64,000 bases of DNA from an uncultured Hyphomicrobiales bacterium (GTDB lineage: Bacteria > Pseudomonadota > Alphaproteobacteria > Rhizobiales > Ancalomicrobiaceae), in the NCBI GenBank assembly GCA_903930435.1, contig CAIYYN010000054.1, forward strand, positions 248,001-312,000. Reading direction: 5' to 3'. Shown here one piece after another: positions 27,243 through 36,863 of this stretch. Positions within the stretch are counted from its first letter, which is position 1, and every line of letters starts with the position of its first letter. Made by a program: the position numbers and the translations under genes. Under the pieces are notes generated by a model that saw only the letters and a program-made list of their open reading frames with translations, was not told where the DNA came from and searched no databases.

Positions 27243-28433
27243 GTGATCCGTTCGAACTATCTGTTTACCAGCGAATCCGTTTCCGAAGGCCATCCTGATA
27301 AAGTTTGCGACCGGATTTCAGACGAAATCGTTGATGCGTTTTTCAGGCTCGGTCCGGAACATGGCTGGAATCCCTGGGACATCCGCTGCGCCGCCGAAAC
27401 GTTGGCGACAACCAATCGCGTCGTGATCGCAGGTGAGACGCGCGGCCCCAAGCAGATCACCCGGGACCTGATCGCGCATCTGGCGCGCCTTGCCATCCGT
27501 GACATCGGCTACGAGCAGGAAGGCTTCCATTGGGAGACCGCCCAGATCGACGTGCTGCTGCATGCCCAGTCCGCTGACATTGCCGTTGGCGTTGACGCGG
27601 CTGGCAACAAGGATGAAGGCGCGGGCGACCAGGGCATCATGTTCGGCTATGCCTGCCGCGAAACACCGGAACTGATGCCGGCGCCGATCTATTATGCGCA
27701 CAAGATCCTGCGCGATCTGGCAACGGCCCGCAAGTCAGGCGACAAGCGGCTCGAACCCGATGCCAAGAGCCAGGTGACGGTTGCCTATGAAAACGGCAAG
27801 CCGGTCCGAGCAACGCAGATCGTGGTTTCGACCCAGCACGCACCGGGATTGTCTTCGGCGGCGGTTGCTGAAATCGTCAAGCCCCATGCGATTGCGGCGC
27901 TGCCCGCAGGCTGGGTCGACGACAAGACGATCTGGCACATCAATCCGACCGGCAAGTTCGAGATCGGCGGTCCGGATGGCGACAGCGGCCTGACGGGGCG
28001 CAAGATCATCGTGGACACCTACGGCGGTGCGGCTCCGCACGGCGGTGGCGCGTTCTCCGGCAAGGATCCGACCAAGGTCGATCGTTCTGCCGCCTATGCC
28101 GCCCGCTATCTGGCCAAGAACGTGGTCGCCGCCGGTCTCGCCGACCGCGCCACGATCCAACTGGCCTATGCGATTGGCGTGTCCGAACCGCTGGCGATCT
28201 ATGTGGATCTGCACGGCACCGGACAGGTCGATGAGGCCCGGCTCGAGACGGCCTTGCGCGATGTGATGCGGCTGACGCCACGCGGTATTCGCACACATCT
28301 CGATCTCAACAAGCCGATCTATGCACGCACTGCTGCCTATGGCCACTTCGGCCGCGCCGCTGATGCAGACGGCGGTTTCTCCTGGGAAAAGACCGATCTG
28401 GTCGATGCTCTCAAGGCCAGCCTCGGCGTGTGA
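27243..28433 (+). CDS. metK: S-adenosylmethionine synthetase
   Basis: A 396-residue enzyme forming SAM from methionine and ATP. MetK motifs: [22 protein letters not shown] at the N-terminus (Mg/ATP site), [12 protein letters not shown], and the glycine-rich [16 protein letters not shown] phosphate loop. I place the start at GTG 27243, preceded by GAGG; an in-frame TTG at 27228 would add five residues. The protein ends 34 bases before trmB. Confidence 0.96.
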   Translation: MIRSNYLFTSESVSEGHPDKVCDRISDEIVDAFFRLGPEHGWNPWDIRCAAETLATTNRVVIAGETRGPKQITRDLIAHLARLAIRDIGYEQEGFHWETAQIDVLLHAQSADIAVGVDAAGNKDEGAGDQGIMFGYACRETPELMPAPIYYAHKILRDLATARKSGDKRLEPDAKSQVTVAYENGKPVRATQIVVSTQHAPGLSSAAVAEIVKPHAIAALPAGWVDDKTIWHINPTGKFEIGGPDGDSGLTGRKIIVDTYGGAAPHGGGAFSGKDPTKVDRSAAYAARYLAKNVVAAGLADRATIQLAYAIGVSEPLAIYVDLHGTGQVDEARLETALRDVMRLTPRGIRTHLDLNKPIYARTAAYGHFGRAADADGGFSWEKTDLVDALKASLGV

Positions 28434-28467
28434 GGCTGGCTGCGCGGCGATTGGCGTGGACATCAGA

Positions 28468-29178
28468 ATGACCGATGACATCGACCAGTCGACCGCGCGC
28501 ATGGCGGCCTTCTACGGACGGCGCAAGGGCAAGCCATTGCGCAAGGGCCAGGCCAACGTCATGGAGACGTTGCTTCCCAAGCTGGCCCTAGATCTGGAGA
28601 CACCTGCGCCCGAGCGGATCGAGGATCTGTTCGAAGATCCTGTCCGCGACGTCTGGATGGAATCGGGCTTTGGCGGAGGCGAACATCTGATCGCGCTCGC
28701 CGAGGCCAACCCGGATATCGGCTTCATCGCTGCCGAACCGTTTCTGAATGGCATGGCCAAGGCGCTGCAGGTACTGGACGGACGGCCAGACCTGTGTCGT
28801 CGCATCCGGCTGCATCATGCCGATGCCGTTCCCCTGCTCGATTGGCTGCCGGACGCATCGCTCGGACGATTTTATCTGCTCTATCCCGATCCCTGGCGCA
28901 AGGCGCGGCACTGGAAGCGGCGGTTTGTCGGACCCGACAATATGACGCGCATAGCGCGTGTCCTGCGATCAGGCGGGCAATTCCGCTTTGCCAGCGACTG
29001 GGCGCATTATGTCGACTGGACCCTGCAGCGGGTCGCACCGGACCCCCGGTTTTGCTGGACGGCACAATCCGCCGATCACTGGCGGCGTCCTTGGGCGGGT
29101 TGGCCGGGAACCCGCTATGAGGCCAAGGCCTTGCGCGAGGGCCGAGTGCCAGCCTATCTGGATTTTTCGCGGGTCTGA
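28468..29178 (+). CDS. trmB: tRNA (guanine-N7-)-methyltransferase
   Basis: A 236-residue SAM-dependent enzyme methylating G46 of tRNA. The SAM site is WMESGFGGGEHL, and the substrate-binding signature YLLYPDPWRKARHWKRRFV is diagnostic for TrmB. The ATG at 28468 gives the conserved N-terminus; the long upstream extension of the frame lies inside metK. Likely co-transcribed with metK, which supplies its cofactor. In many relatives rimP follows; here the next gene is on the opposite strand. Confidence 0.95.
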   Translation: MTDDIDQSTARMAAFYGRRKGKPLRKGQANVMETLLPKLALDLETPAPERIEDLFEDPVRDVWMESGFGGGEHLIALAEANPDIGFIAAEPFLNGMAKALQVLDGRPDLCRRIRLHHADAVPLLDWLPDASLGRFYLLYPDPWRKARHWKRRFVGPDNMTRIARVLRSGGQFRFASDWAHYVDWTLQRVAPDPRFCWTAQSADHWRRPWAGWPGTRYEAKALREGRVPAYLDFSRV

Positions 29179-29190
29179 GTGGTCCTGAAC

Positions 29191-30057
29191 TCACTCTTCC
29201 ACGAGTACGAGTTCGAATGTCATCAGCACGGGATTGTCACCACGTGTCAGCGTGCCTTCAGCCGTGGCCCCGGTGTAATCAACGAGCGCTGCCGAAATTC
29301 GGGCGCATAGTTCGCCCGAGGCATCCCGTACGAACCGACCGTCGCGGATATAGACTTCTGTGGCAAAGTTCTGTGTGGGCGGGCGATCATCAAACCGGGC
29401 CTCGATGGTCGAGCCAACCCCGCCGCGAATGCGGGCGCGGCGAATGCCATGCGCGCGGCAGAAATCCTCAAGCCCGGTCAAAAGATCGATATTTGGCCGC
29501 ATCCGGATCGCGAAGCAGCGGCGGTCCGTTGTCACGGCTGTTGCCGTCGCTGCAAACGGCTCAAACAGCTTGAAATTGGTTTCGCGACAGGGACTGCCGT
29601 CGAAAATGGCACCGTCCAGGCCGAAGGCAGATACGGGAGTGGGCTCGGCGACAACAGTTTCCGGGGTCGGCAGGATATGGCCGCCCATCAGCATGCCATC
29701 GGCTTCACGCCACAGCGCATGGCAATGGAAGAATGGTGCTCCGTCGCGCGTGCCGAAGGTCATGGCGCCATCGATCAGCGTGGTTGGTCCTGCCGGACGG
29801 AAGGTCTCGCTGTAATAGGCGACAAACTCGGGGGAGTGGGGGAGTGACGGGATCACATAGGCAAATGGTTCAAGGACCGTCGGACCTAGCTCCAGTGCGC
29901 CGGAGACGAAGCCTTCAGCCGTAAATCCACGCCGGACGGATTCCAGCAGCGGGATGCCGGGGGTCAGGGTGAAGTCGAACGAGCGACCGCGAGCCTCGAT
30001 CCACTTGATGCGCTCCGGTTCGGGCATGCCCGGCTGCCGCTTGGCGCGGGGGGTCAT
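29191..30057 (-). CDS. Tandem PPC (DUF296)-domain protein
   Basis: A 288-residue protein built of two PPC/DUF296 domains. The first (about 18-150) keeps the metal-type motif HCHALW (111-116) and MGGHILP (124-130). The second (about 160-285) has the fold signature (FCRAHGIRRARIRGGVGS, TRGDNPVLMTFELVL) but lacks the His triad, so only one site may be active. PPC domains occur in plant AT-hook proteins and bacterial proteins of unknown function. It is the third gene of an operon with a thiolase and an acyl-CoA ligase, overlapping the ligase by ATGA, so a part in that catabolic pathway is likelier than DNA binding. Confidence 0.75.
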   Translation of the reverse strand: MTPRAKRQPGMPEPERIKWIEARGRSFDFTLTPGIPLLESVRRGFTAEGFVSGALELGPTVLEPFAYVIPSLPHSPEFVAYYSETFRPAGPTTLIDGAMTFGTRDGAPFFHCHALWREADGMLMGGHILPTPETVVAEPTPVSAFGLDGAIFDGSPCRETNFKLFEPFAATATAVTTDRRCFAIRMRPNIDLLTGLEDFCRAHGIRRARIRGGVGSTIEARFDDRPPTQNFATEVYIRDGRFVRDASGELCARISAALVDYTGATAEGTLTRGDNPVLMTFELVLVEE

Positions 30058-31709
30058 GCGTCCGCCTTCGCAGACGTGAGCTTCGGCAGCAATCCGCGCG
30101 CGGCGAGTTCATCCTTGACGAGACGCTTGGGTACCTTGCCATAGCCCGACTTCGGCAAGGCGTCCCAGAAGAAGAAGCGCTTCGGCATCTTGTATTTGGC
30201 GATCTTACCGTTGAGGAAGTCGATCAAGTCCGCTTCCGTCACGTGCATGCCGGGTCGGGCAACGCAGACGGCGTAGCCAACCTCGCCCCAGAGCGCATCG
30301 GGCACCCCGACGATGGCGACTTCGGCGACGCTGCCCTGCGTGAGGATCTTCTCCTCGATCTCGCGGGGATAGACGTTGGAACCGCCCGAGATGAACATGT
30401 CGGAGGCTCGCCCGGTGATATAGACGAAGCCCTCCCGGTCCATATGGCCGAGGTCACCCGTGCGGAACCAGCCATTGCGGAACGCCTTGGCATTGGCTTC
30501 CGGGTTATCGTAGTAGCCCGCGAAGACGGCCGGGCCGATCACGCAAATCTCGCCTGTTTCAAAGGGTTGCAGCTCGCGCCCGTCGTCGTCCTGAATGGAC
30601 ACCTGCATGCCGGTGCGCTCGAAGCCGCAGGTGCCAAGCTTGACATCCGGACCGTCCTCCTCGTCGTGCAGCGCCGCTGGCAGGACGGTGATATTGCCAG
30701 TAACTTCGCCGAGCCCGAAATATTGCACGATGACCTTGCCGAGCTTCTTCAACGCGGCCTTCTGATCCTCGCGGTACATGGGTGCGCCAGCGTAGATGAT
30801 ATAGCGCAGGCTCGAATGATCATGCAAATCCACTGCCGGATGCTCGACCAGCATCTTCAGGATCGTGGGAACCGTGAACATGTTGGTGACGCGATAGCGG
30901 GCGATCAGCCGGAAGGCCTCGTCGATGTCAAAGCGTTCGGTCGGCAGCAGGATGGTCGCAACACCACGGGCAGTCTGTACGAGCTGGTGGACACCGGCCC
31001 CATGGCTCAAGGGCGCGACGACAAGGGAAACGTCGTCCTCGGTCGTTCCCGGCATCAGGTCGCAGAGATGATTGGTGACGACAAAGGCCATCTGGCCATG
31101 GGTCAGCACTGACGCCTTCGAGCGACCCGTGGTGCCGGAGGTGAAGAAAAACCAGCAGGGATCGTCATGCTCGACGGCGGCATCGGCAAGTGTAGCACCG
31201 GCATTGTCCGAAATAATGCGCCTCGCGGATATGTTTCCGAGATCACCATCACCCAGACGCATGATGAACTGCAGTCCCCTGTCACGCATCGCGGCTTTGA
31301 CGGCCTCGGCGTGTTCGGGAAAATCACCATGGCACAGGAAGGCCTTGGCATGGGCGGCGTCGGCGAGATCGGCGACTTCCGCAGGCATCAGGCGGAAATT
31401 GGTCGGCACCCAGACGGCACCGAGCTTGAAGGTCGCGAACATCGAGAAAAACATCTCGTCGCAGTTCCTGGAATGGACGAGAACGCGGTCGCCCTTGCCG
31501 ATGCCGAGCGATTTCAGGCCAACCGCGAAGGCGTCGACCGCCTCCGCGATCTCCTTCCAGGTCCAGCTGCGATCGCCCCAGATGAAGCCGGGGCGACCAC
31601 CAAACCGGCGACGGTTCTGCGTCAGGAGATGGGCGAGGTTCATCACGCGCCGCGACGAACGCGCAACGCCGCCAAGCGGTTGCCCGTCCATACCTGAAGC
31701 TGACGTCAT
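30054..31709 (-). CDS. Acyl-CoA synthetase (AMP-binding, ANL superfamily)
   Basis: A 551-residue enzyme. The P-loop-like motif is FFTSGTTGRSKAS (188-200); the adenylate motif GWFRTGDLG and the hinge following it are present; PKSGYGKVPKR near the C-terminus holds the catalytic lysine. It activates a carboxylic acid to its CoA thioester; the substrate (fatty, aryl or other acid) is not readable. The ATG overlaps the thiolase stop by four bases, which favours this start over the later Met (31643). Probably the entry step for the acid imported by the divergent TRAP transporter. Confidence 0.85.
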   Translation of the reverse strand: MTSASGMDGQPLGGVARSSRRVMNLAHLLTQNRRRFGGRPGFIWGDRSWTWKEIAEAVDAFAVGLKSLGIGKGDRVLVHSRNCDEMFFSMFATFKLGAVWVPTNFRLMPAEVADLADAAHAKAFLCHGDFPEHAEAVKAAMRDRGLQFIMRLGDGDLGNISARRIISDNAGATLADAAVEHDDPCWFFFTSGTTGRSKASVLTHGQMAFVVTNHLCDLMPGTTEDDVSLVVAPLSHGAGVHQLVQTARGVATILLPTERFDIDEAFRLIARYRVTNMFTVPTILKMLVEHPAVDLHDHSSLRYIIYAGAPMYREDQKAALKKLGKVIVQYFGLGEVTGNITVLPAALHDEEDGPDVKLGTCGFERTGMQVSIQDDDGRELQPFETGEICVIGPAVFAGYYDNPEANAKAFRNGWFRTGDLGHMDREGFVYITGRASDMFISGGSNVYPREIEEKILTQGSVAEVAIVGVPDALWGEVGYAVCVARPGMHVTEADLIDFLNGKIAKYKMPKRFFFWDALPKSGYGKVPKRLVKDELAARGLLPKLTSAKADA

Positions 31710-32875
31710 TTCGTGCGTTCCAGGATCGAGACGTAATTGGCGACCGCAGCACCGCCCATGTTAAAGACGCCAGCCAGCCGGGCACCATCGAGCTGCATCG
31801 CACCGGCCTCACCCATGACCTGCATCGCGGCCATGATGTGCATCGACACGCCGGTCGCGCCAATCGGATGGCCCTTCGACTTCAGCCCGCCCGACAGGTT
31901 GACCGGCAGGCGACCGCCACGGCTCGAAATGCCTTCGCGGGCGATCTTCCAGCCTTCGCCGGGAGCGGCAAGCCCCATCGCCTCATATTCGATCATCTCG
32001 GCGATGGTGAAACAGTCGTGGCTTTCGACGAGGTCGAGATCATCCATCGTGACGCCTGCTTCCGCGCGGGCCTTGTCCCAGGCGCGGCGGGCCCCTTCAA
32101 AGGCGATCGGGTCACGGCGTGATAGCGGCAGGAAGTCATTGGCATGCTGGCGGGCACGGAACGACACCGCGCGTGACAGCGTGGCTGCCGTTTCCGCATC
32201 GGCAATCACAATTGCAGCTGCGCCGTCGGAGACAAGCGAGCAGTCAGTGCGGCGCAGTGGCCCGGCCACGAGCGGGTTCTTGTCGGACACGGTGTTGCAG
32301 AACTGGAAGCCGAAATCCTTGCGCATGTGCGCAAGCGGATTTGCCAGACCATTCACGTGGTTCTTGGCGGCAATCATGGCGAGTTCCTCGGAATGATCGC
32401 CATAGCGCTGGAAGTAATTCTGGGCGATGCGGCCAAAGATACCGGCAAAGCCTGCGTCAACGCCCGCCTCTTCCTTGCGATAGCAGGCGCTCAGCAGGAT
32501 ATCACCGACTTCGGCAGTCGGCGTGGCGGTCATCTTTTCGGCACCGACGACGAGCGCGATGCGGCCACGACCGGCTTCAATGAAATCGAGGGCGCTGTAG
32601 AGCGCGGCAGATCCGGTGGCGCAGGCGTTTTCCAGATGCGTCGCAGGCGTATTGGCCAGTTCCGGGATGCTGAGCGCGAGGAGCGATGCCTCAAAGCCCT
32701 GCTTGTTGAAGCCATTGTTGAAGACACCGACCGTGATTGCATCGACATCGGCGGGACCAACACCGGCATGAGCGAGCGCATCGGCTGCGACGCGGCCCAT
32801 CAGGCTCTCGACATCGGGATCTTCCAGCTTGCCGAACTGCGAATGCGCCCAGCCAACGATTGCTGCCTTTGACAT
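31706..32875 (-). CDS. SCP-x-type thiolase / acetyl-CoA acetyltransferase
   Basis: A 389-residue thiolase-fold protein. The acyl-accepting Cys85 sits in LENACATGSAAL, and the catalytic His in LKSKGHPIGATG. The second cysteine motif of classical thiolases (CxGGG) is replaced by FNMGGAAVANY, as in SCP-2/SCP-x-type thiolases. It would cleave a 3-keto acyl-CoA, or act on a bulky substrate. First gene of a three-gene operon (thiolase, ligase, PPC protein), divergent from the TRAP operon. Confidence 0.82.
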   Translation of the reverse strand: MSKAAIVGWAHSQFGKLEDPDVESLMGRVAADALAHAGVGPADVDAITVGVFNNGFNKQGFEASLLALSIPELANTPATHLENACATGSAALYSALDFIEAGRGRIALVVGAEKMTATPTAEVGDILLSACYRKEEAGVDAGFAGIFGRIAQNYFQRYGDHSEELAMIAAKNHVNGLANPLAHMRKDFGFQFCNTVSDKNPLVAGPLRRTDCSLVSDGAAAIVIADAETAATLSRAVSFRARQHANDFLPLSRRDPIAFEGARRAWDKARAEAGVTMDDLDLVESHDCFTIAEMIEYEAMGLAAPGEGWKIAREGISSRGGRLPVNLSGGLKSKGHPIGATGVSMHIMAAMQVMGEAGAMQLDGARLAGVFNMGGAAVANYVSILERTK

Positions 32876-33150
32876 TGATCTCTCCTCCAGGCTGCCAATT
32901 GGCAGCGCGTTCCCTCATCGACCCGGTTGCAGGTATCCGGCGACCGGAATTCTTATCCCAAGTTTGACGTTCGCCGCGTCATCACGCAACAGGCAATTCG
33001 GCGCAGGTCGAATGCCCGGAGTGCATGCGGCGCATCTGGCTAATGTCGTCGCACGTCAATCCCGTTCCGTGCATTGACAATATCAATGGACTGCGACAAT
33101 CGTTCGGGAAATGACACTTTAGCCAAAATGGCTTAGGGGAGGAAATCCAG
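32876..33150. promoter_or_regulatory. Divergent promoter region, thiolase operon / TRAP operon
   Basis: A 275-base region between two divergent operons that probably share control. A good Shine-Dalgarno, GGGGAGGA, lies before the dctP start. No regulator gene is adjacent, so the controlling factor must be encoded elsewhere. Confidence 0.4.
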
Positions 33151-34164
33151 ATGACGATCCTGTCTCGCCGCGCATTTGCGGCCGGTACTGCAGCGCTTGG
33201 TGTTTCAACATTCGCCATCGGACGCGCACGGGCGGCAGAATTCACCTATAAATTCGCGAATAATCTCCAGCTCAGTCATCCCCTGAACATCCGGGCGCTG
33301 GAAGCGGCAGACAAGATCAAGCAGGAAACCAACGGTCGTTTCGAGCTGCAGGTGTTTCCATCAAGCCAGCTGGGATCGGACACGGACACGCTCGGGCAGT
33401 TGCGCTCGGGGGCAGTTGATTTCTTCACGCTGTCCGGCCTGATCCTGTCGACCTTCATTCCCGTCGCTGCGATCAATGGCGTCGGCTTTGCCTTCAAGGA
33501 TTCGGATACGGCCTTCGGAGCGATGGACGGCAAGCTTGGTGACTTCGTGAAGGGCGAAATCGCCAAGTCAAAGACGATCTTCGCCTTCGACAAGATCTGG
33601 GACAACGGGTTCCGCCAGACGACGTCGTCGACCAAGCCGATCTCGTCACCTGCCGATCTCGCCAACTTCAAGATCCGCGTCCCGCCCGCCGCACTGTGGA
33701 CGTCGATGTTCAAGGCCTTTGGTTCGGCACCGACGACAATCAATTTCAACGAGGTCTATTCGGCGCTGCAGTCGAAGGTCGTCGATGGCCAGGAAAATCC
33801 GCTGGCGATCATTTCGACGTCCAAGCTCTATGAAGTGCAGAGCTATTGCTCGGAGACCAATCATATGTGGGATGGGTTCTGGTTCCTCGCCAACAAGGCC
33901 AACTGGGACCAGATTCCGGTGGATATCCAGGCCATCGTCTCCAAGCACATCAATGCTGCCGCGCTCAACGAGCGCGCCGATGTGGCCAAACTCAATGCGA
34001 CCGTCAAGGCGGACCTGATTGCCAAGGGCCTGAAGTTCAATTCGGTCGATGCAGCTCTTTTCCGCGACAAGCTGAAGTCGGCGGGCTTCTATTCGGAATG
34101 GAAGGGCAAGTTCGGCGCCGACGCCTGGGGCGCGCTGGAGGCGGCTGTCGGCAGCCTCGGCTGA
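33151..34164 (+). CDS. TRAP transporter substrate-binding protein, DctP family
   Basis: A 337-residue periplasmic receptor. It starts with a probable Tat signal (SRRAFAAGTAALGV, cleavage after ARA near residue 29). The mature part carries FANNLQLSHPLNIRA, the QVFPSSQLGSDTDTL stretch, the ligand-binding Arg in FKIRVPP and the VDGQENPLAII motif, all typical of DctP proteins that bind a carboxylate via that arginine. The ligand is an organic acid in general; its identity is unknown. Transcribed with the permease 7 bases downstream. Confidence 0.9.
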   Translation: MTILSRRAFAAGTAALGVSTFAIGRARAAEFTYKFANNLQLSHPLNIRALEAADKIKQETNGRFELQVFPSSQLGSDTDTLGQLRSGAVDFFTLSGLILSTFIPVAAINGVGFAFKDSDTAFGAMDGKLGDFVKGEIAKSKTIFAFDKIWDNGFRQTTSSTKPISSPADLANFKIRVPPAALWTSMFKAFGSAPTTINFNEVYSALQSKVVDGQENPLAIISTSKLYEVQSYCSETNHMWDGFWFLANKANWDQIPVDIQAIVSKHINAAALNERADVAKLNATVKADLIAKGLKFNSVDAALFRDKLKSAGFYSEWKGKFGADAWGALEAAVGSLG

Positions 34165-34171
34165 GCGTTGC

Positions 34172-36049
34172 ATGTCGCCGTCACATGAACCCGGTGCGGA
34201 TCTTCGAGCAATGAACCGGCCCGGCATGGCCGGGCTGATGCTGGCTGATCGCGTACTGGGCCAGATTGTCGCCATTCCGGCGGCTGTGCTCGTAGCGGCG
34301 GAAATTATCATCCTGTTTGCAGGCATTGTCGCCAGAGGCGTGTTCGGCCAGCCCTTGATCTGGTCGGATGAACTGGCGTCGATCCTGTTTCTCTGGCTCG
34401 CCATGCTCGGGGCCGTCGTCGCGATGCAGCGTGGCGATCACATGCGCATGACAGCGCTGGTCGCGCGGCTTCCCCTCGCCGGGCAACGCTTTTGTGATGC
34501 GCTGGCGGTCGCAGCGGGTCTGGTGTTTCTGGTCCTGATCCTGCCGCCAGCGACGCGCTGGGCGAGCGGCGAAATCGACATTACGACGCCAGCTCTGGAA
34601 ATATCGAACGCGTGGCGGGCAGCAGCCTTTCCGGTTGGTGCCGCGCTGATGGCGGTGTTCTCGATCCTGCGACTGGCGACGCGCACGACGTGGTTTCATG
34701 CACTCTTGGCGCTGATAGTGGTTGTCGGGCTGGCAAGCGCTCTCTGGGTGATGGGGCCGACGCTGAAGGGGCTTGGCAACCTCAATCTGCTGATCTTTTT
34801 CGTCGGCATTGTCGCGGCCTGCGTCTTTTCCGGCGTGCCGATCGTGTTTTCCTTCGGGCTCGCCACATTCGGCTATCTGGCCCTTACAACACGGACCCCG
34901 GTGACGGTTCTCGTTGGGCGGATGGATGAGGGGATGAGCCACCTGATCCTTCTCGCCGTGCCGCTGTTTGTGTTTCTGGGTCTGCTGATCGAAATGACCG
35001 GCATGGCGCGGGCCATGGTGCGGTTTCTTGCCGCCCTGCTCGGCCATGTGCGCGGCGGATTATCCTATGTGCTGATCGGCGCGATGTATCTTGTATCAGG
35101 GATTTCCGGGGCCAAGGCAGCGGATATGGCGGCTGTGGCACCGGCCCTGTTTCCGGAAATGAAGGCGCGCGGTGCCAAACCCGGCGATCTCGCCGCCTTG
35201 CTGGCGGCAACCGGCGCGCAGACCGAAACGATCCCGCCATCCATCGTGCTGATCACCATTGGATCGGTCACAGGCGTGTCGATCTCGGCGCTGTTCACCG
35301 GTGGCTTGCTGCCCGGACTGGTGCTCGCCATCGGCCTGCTGTTTGTCGTCTCGCGACGCTATCGAACGGATGATCTGAGCGCCGTCAAGCGCGCGTCGTT
35401 GGGCGAAATCGCCCGGACATTCGTCGTCGCCTTGCCCGCACTTGCCTTGCCATTCGTGATCCGGCTGGCTGTCGTCAAGGGCGTTGCCACCGCGACCGAG
35501 GTCTCGACGATTGGCATCGTCTATTCCTTCGTGGTGGGTGGACTTGTCTACCGGACATTCGACTGGCGGCGACTGGGGCCGGTTCTTGTCGATACGGCCT
35601 CGCTGTCCGGGGCGATCCTGATCATCATTGGCGCTGCCTCGGGCATGGCCTGGGGGCTGACGCAATCCGGCTTTTCGCGCACCCTCGCCGAGGCGATGAC
35701 ACACTTGCCGGGTGGCGGGGCCGGCTTCATGGCCGTATCGATCGTCGCCTTCATCGTGCTTGGCAGCGTTCTGGAGGGTATCCCGGCGATCGTGCTGTTC
35801 GGGCCGCTGCTGTTCCCGATTGCACGAACGGTCGGACTGAACGAAGTGCATTATGCCATGGTGATCGTGCTCTCGATGGGGCTTGGCCTGTTTGCGCCGC
35901 CGTTTGGCGTCGGCTTCTATGCGGCCTGCGCCATTGGCAAGGTGGACCCGGCGGAGGCGATCCGGCCGATCTGGGCCTATCTGCTGGCGCTCGTCGGTGG
36001 CCTGATCGTCGTTGCAGCGGTGCCCTGGATTTCGACAGGCTTTCTCTAG
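34172..36049 (+). CDS. TRAP transporter fused small and large permease (DctQ-DctM)
   Basis: A 625-residue membrane protein. Residues about 20-190 are a four-helix DctQ-like domain (WSDELASILFLWLAMLGA), and residues about 200-620 the large DctM domain (VPLFVFLGLLIEMTGM, SGISGAKAADMAAV, GATGAQTETIPPS, FAPPFGVGFY). It drives Na+-coupled uptake of the ligand delivered by the preceding binding protein. Fusion of the two subunits is a known arrangement. A start at 34211 is also possible. Confidence 0.9.
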   Translation: MSPSHEPGADLRAMNRPGMAGLMLADRVLGQIVAIPAAVLVAAEIIILFAGIVARGVFGQPLIWSDELASILFLWLAMLGAVVAMQRGDHMRMTALVARLPLAGQRFCDALAVAAGLVFLVLILPPATRWASGEIDITTPALEISNAWRAAAFPVGAALMAVFSILRLATRTTWFHALLALIVVVGLASALWVMGPTLKGLGNLNLLIFFVGIVAACVFSGVPIVFSFGLATFGYLALTTRTPVTVLVGRMDEGMSHLILLAVPLFVFLGLLIEMTGMARAMVRFLAALLGHVRGGLSYVLIGAMYLVSGISGAKAADMAAVAPALFPEMKARGAKPGDLAALLAATGAQTETIPPSIVLITIGSVTGVSISALFTGGLLPGLVLAIGLLFVVSRRYRTDDLSAVKRASLGEIARTFVVALPALALPFVIRLAVVKGVATATEVSTIGIVYSFVVGGLVYRTFDWRRLGPVLVDTASLSGAILIIIGAASGMAWGLTQSGFSRTLAEAMTHLPGGGAGFMAVSIVAFIVLGSVLEGIPAIVLFGPLLFPIARTVGLNEVHYAMVIVLSMGLGLFAPPFGVGFYAACAIGKVDPAEAIRPIWAYLLALVGGLIVVAAVPWISTGFL

Positions 36050-36071
36050 TCCAGACTGAAGGCGAACCGTC

Positions 36072-36863
36072 ATGAAGTTGCTTGATCGTACGGCGCTGGT
36101 GTTTGGTGCGGGCTCATCGGGTCCCGGCTGGGGAAACGGCAAGGCGACAGCCGTTGCCTATGCGCGCGTAGGGGCGCGGATCGCCGCCATCGACATATCA
36201 CTCGAAGCCGCGGAAGAAACCGCCGGGATCATCGAATCCGAGGGCGGCAAGGCCATTGCCATCCGCTGTGACGTTACAGATCTCGACGCGGTCGAGGCAG
36301 CGGTGCGCCTGTCGTTAGATACATTGGGACGTATCGATATTCTTCATAACAACGTCGGCGTGGTCGAGCACGGCGGGCCCGTCGAGCTTGATGAGGCTGC
36401 ATTCCAGCGCAATCTCGATGTGAACGTCGGGTCGATCTTTCGCACGGCAAAGGTAGTGCTACCGACGTTTCTGGCCCAAAAGAAAGGCGCGATCGTCAAT
36501 ATCTCGTCGCTCGCCAGCGTCCGCTGGACCGGATACCCGTATTTTGCCTATTACGCGTCGAAGGCGGCGGTCAACCAGGCGACGGTGGCGCTCGCGTTGC
36601 AATATGCCAGACACGGCATCCGGGCCAACGCGATCCTCCCCGGCCTCATCGATACACCCCTGATTTACAAGCAGATTTCATCCCAATATGGCTCGGTGGC
36701 GGAGATGGTCGCGGCGCGCGATGCGCTGGTGCCGATGGGCAAGATGGGCACAGCGTGGGATGTGGCGGCGGCGGCTGTCTTCCTTGCGTCCGATGACGCG
36801 AAATTCATCACCGGCGTTCTGTTACCGGTCGATGGTGGCGGAAGCTGCGTGGCGGGGGTTTGA
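36072..36863 (+). CDS. Short-chain dehydrogenase/reductase
   Basis: A 263-residue classical SDR. Cofactor loop GAGSSGPGWGNG (12-23), acidic Asp41 after the second strand (IDIS) suggesting NAD preference, NNVG (93-96), and the active site Ser146, Tyr160 and Lys164 (YASK). It oxidises or reduces a hydroxy/keto group; third gene of the TRAP operon, so it probably acts on the imported compound or its CoA ester. Confidence 0.87.
   Translation: MKLLDRTALVFGAGSSGPGWGNGKATAVAYARVGARIAAIDISLEAAEETAGIIESEGGKAIAIRCDVTDLDAVEAAVRLSLDTLGRIDILHNNVGVVEHGGPVELDEAAFQRNLDVNVGSIFRTAKVVLPTFLAQKKGAIVNISSLASVRWTGYPYFAYYASKAAVNQATVALALQYARHGIRANAILPGLIDTPLIYKQISSQYGSVAEMVAARDALVPMGKMGTAWDVAAAAVFLASDDAKFITGVLLPVDGGGSCVAGV

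Noticed and set aside
30243-31112. 289-codon plus-strand frame inside the acyl-CoA synthetase gene
   Set aside because: The opposite strand encodes a complete ANL enzyme; no motif in the shadow.
35096-36142. 348-codon minus-strand frame opposite the TRAP permease
   Set aside because: Antisense to a clear membrane protein; its very hydrophilic composition is the expected complement of hydrophobic codons.
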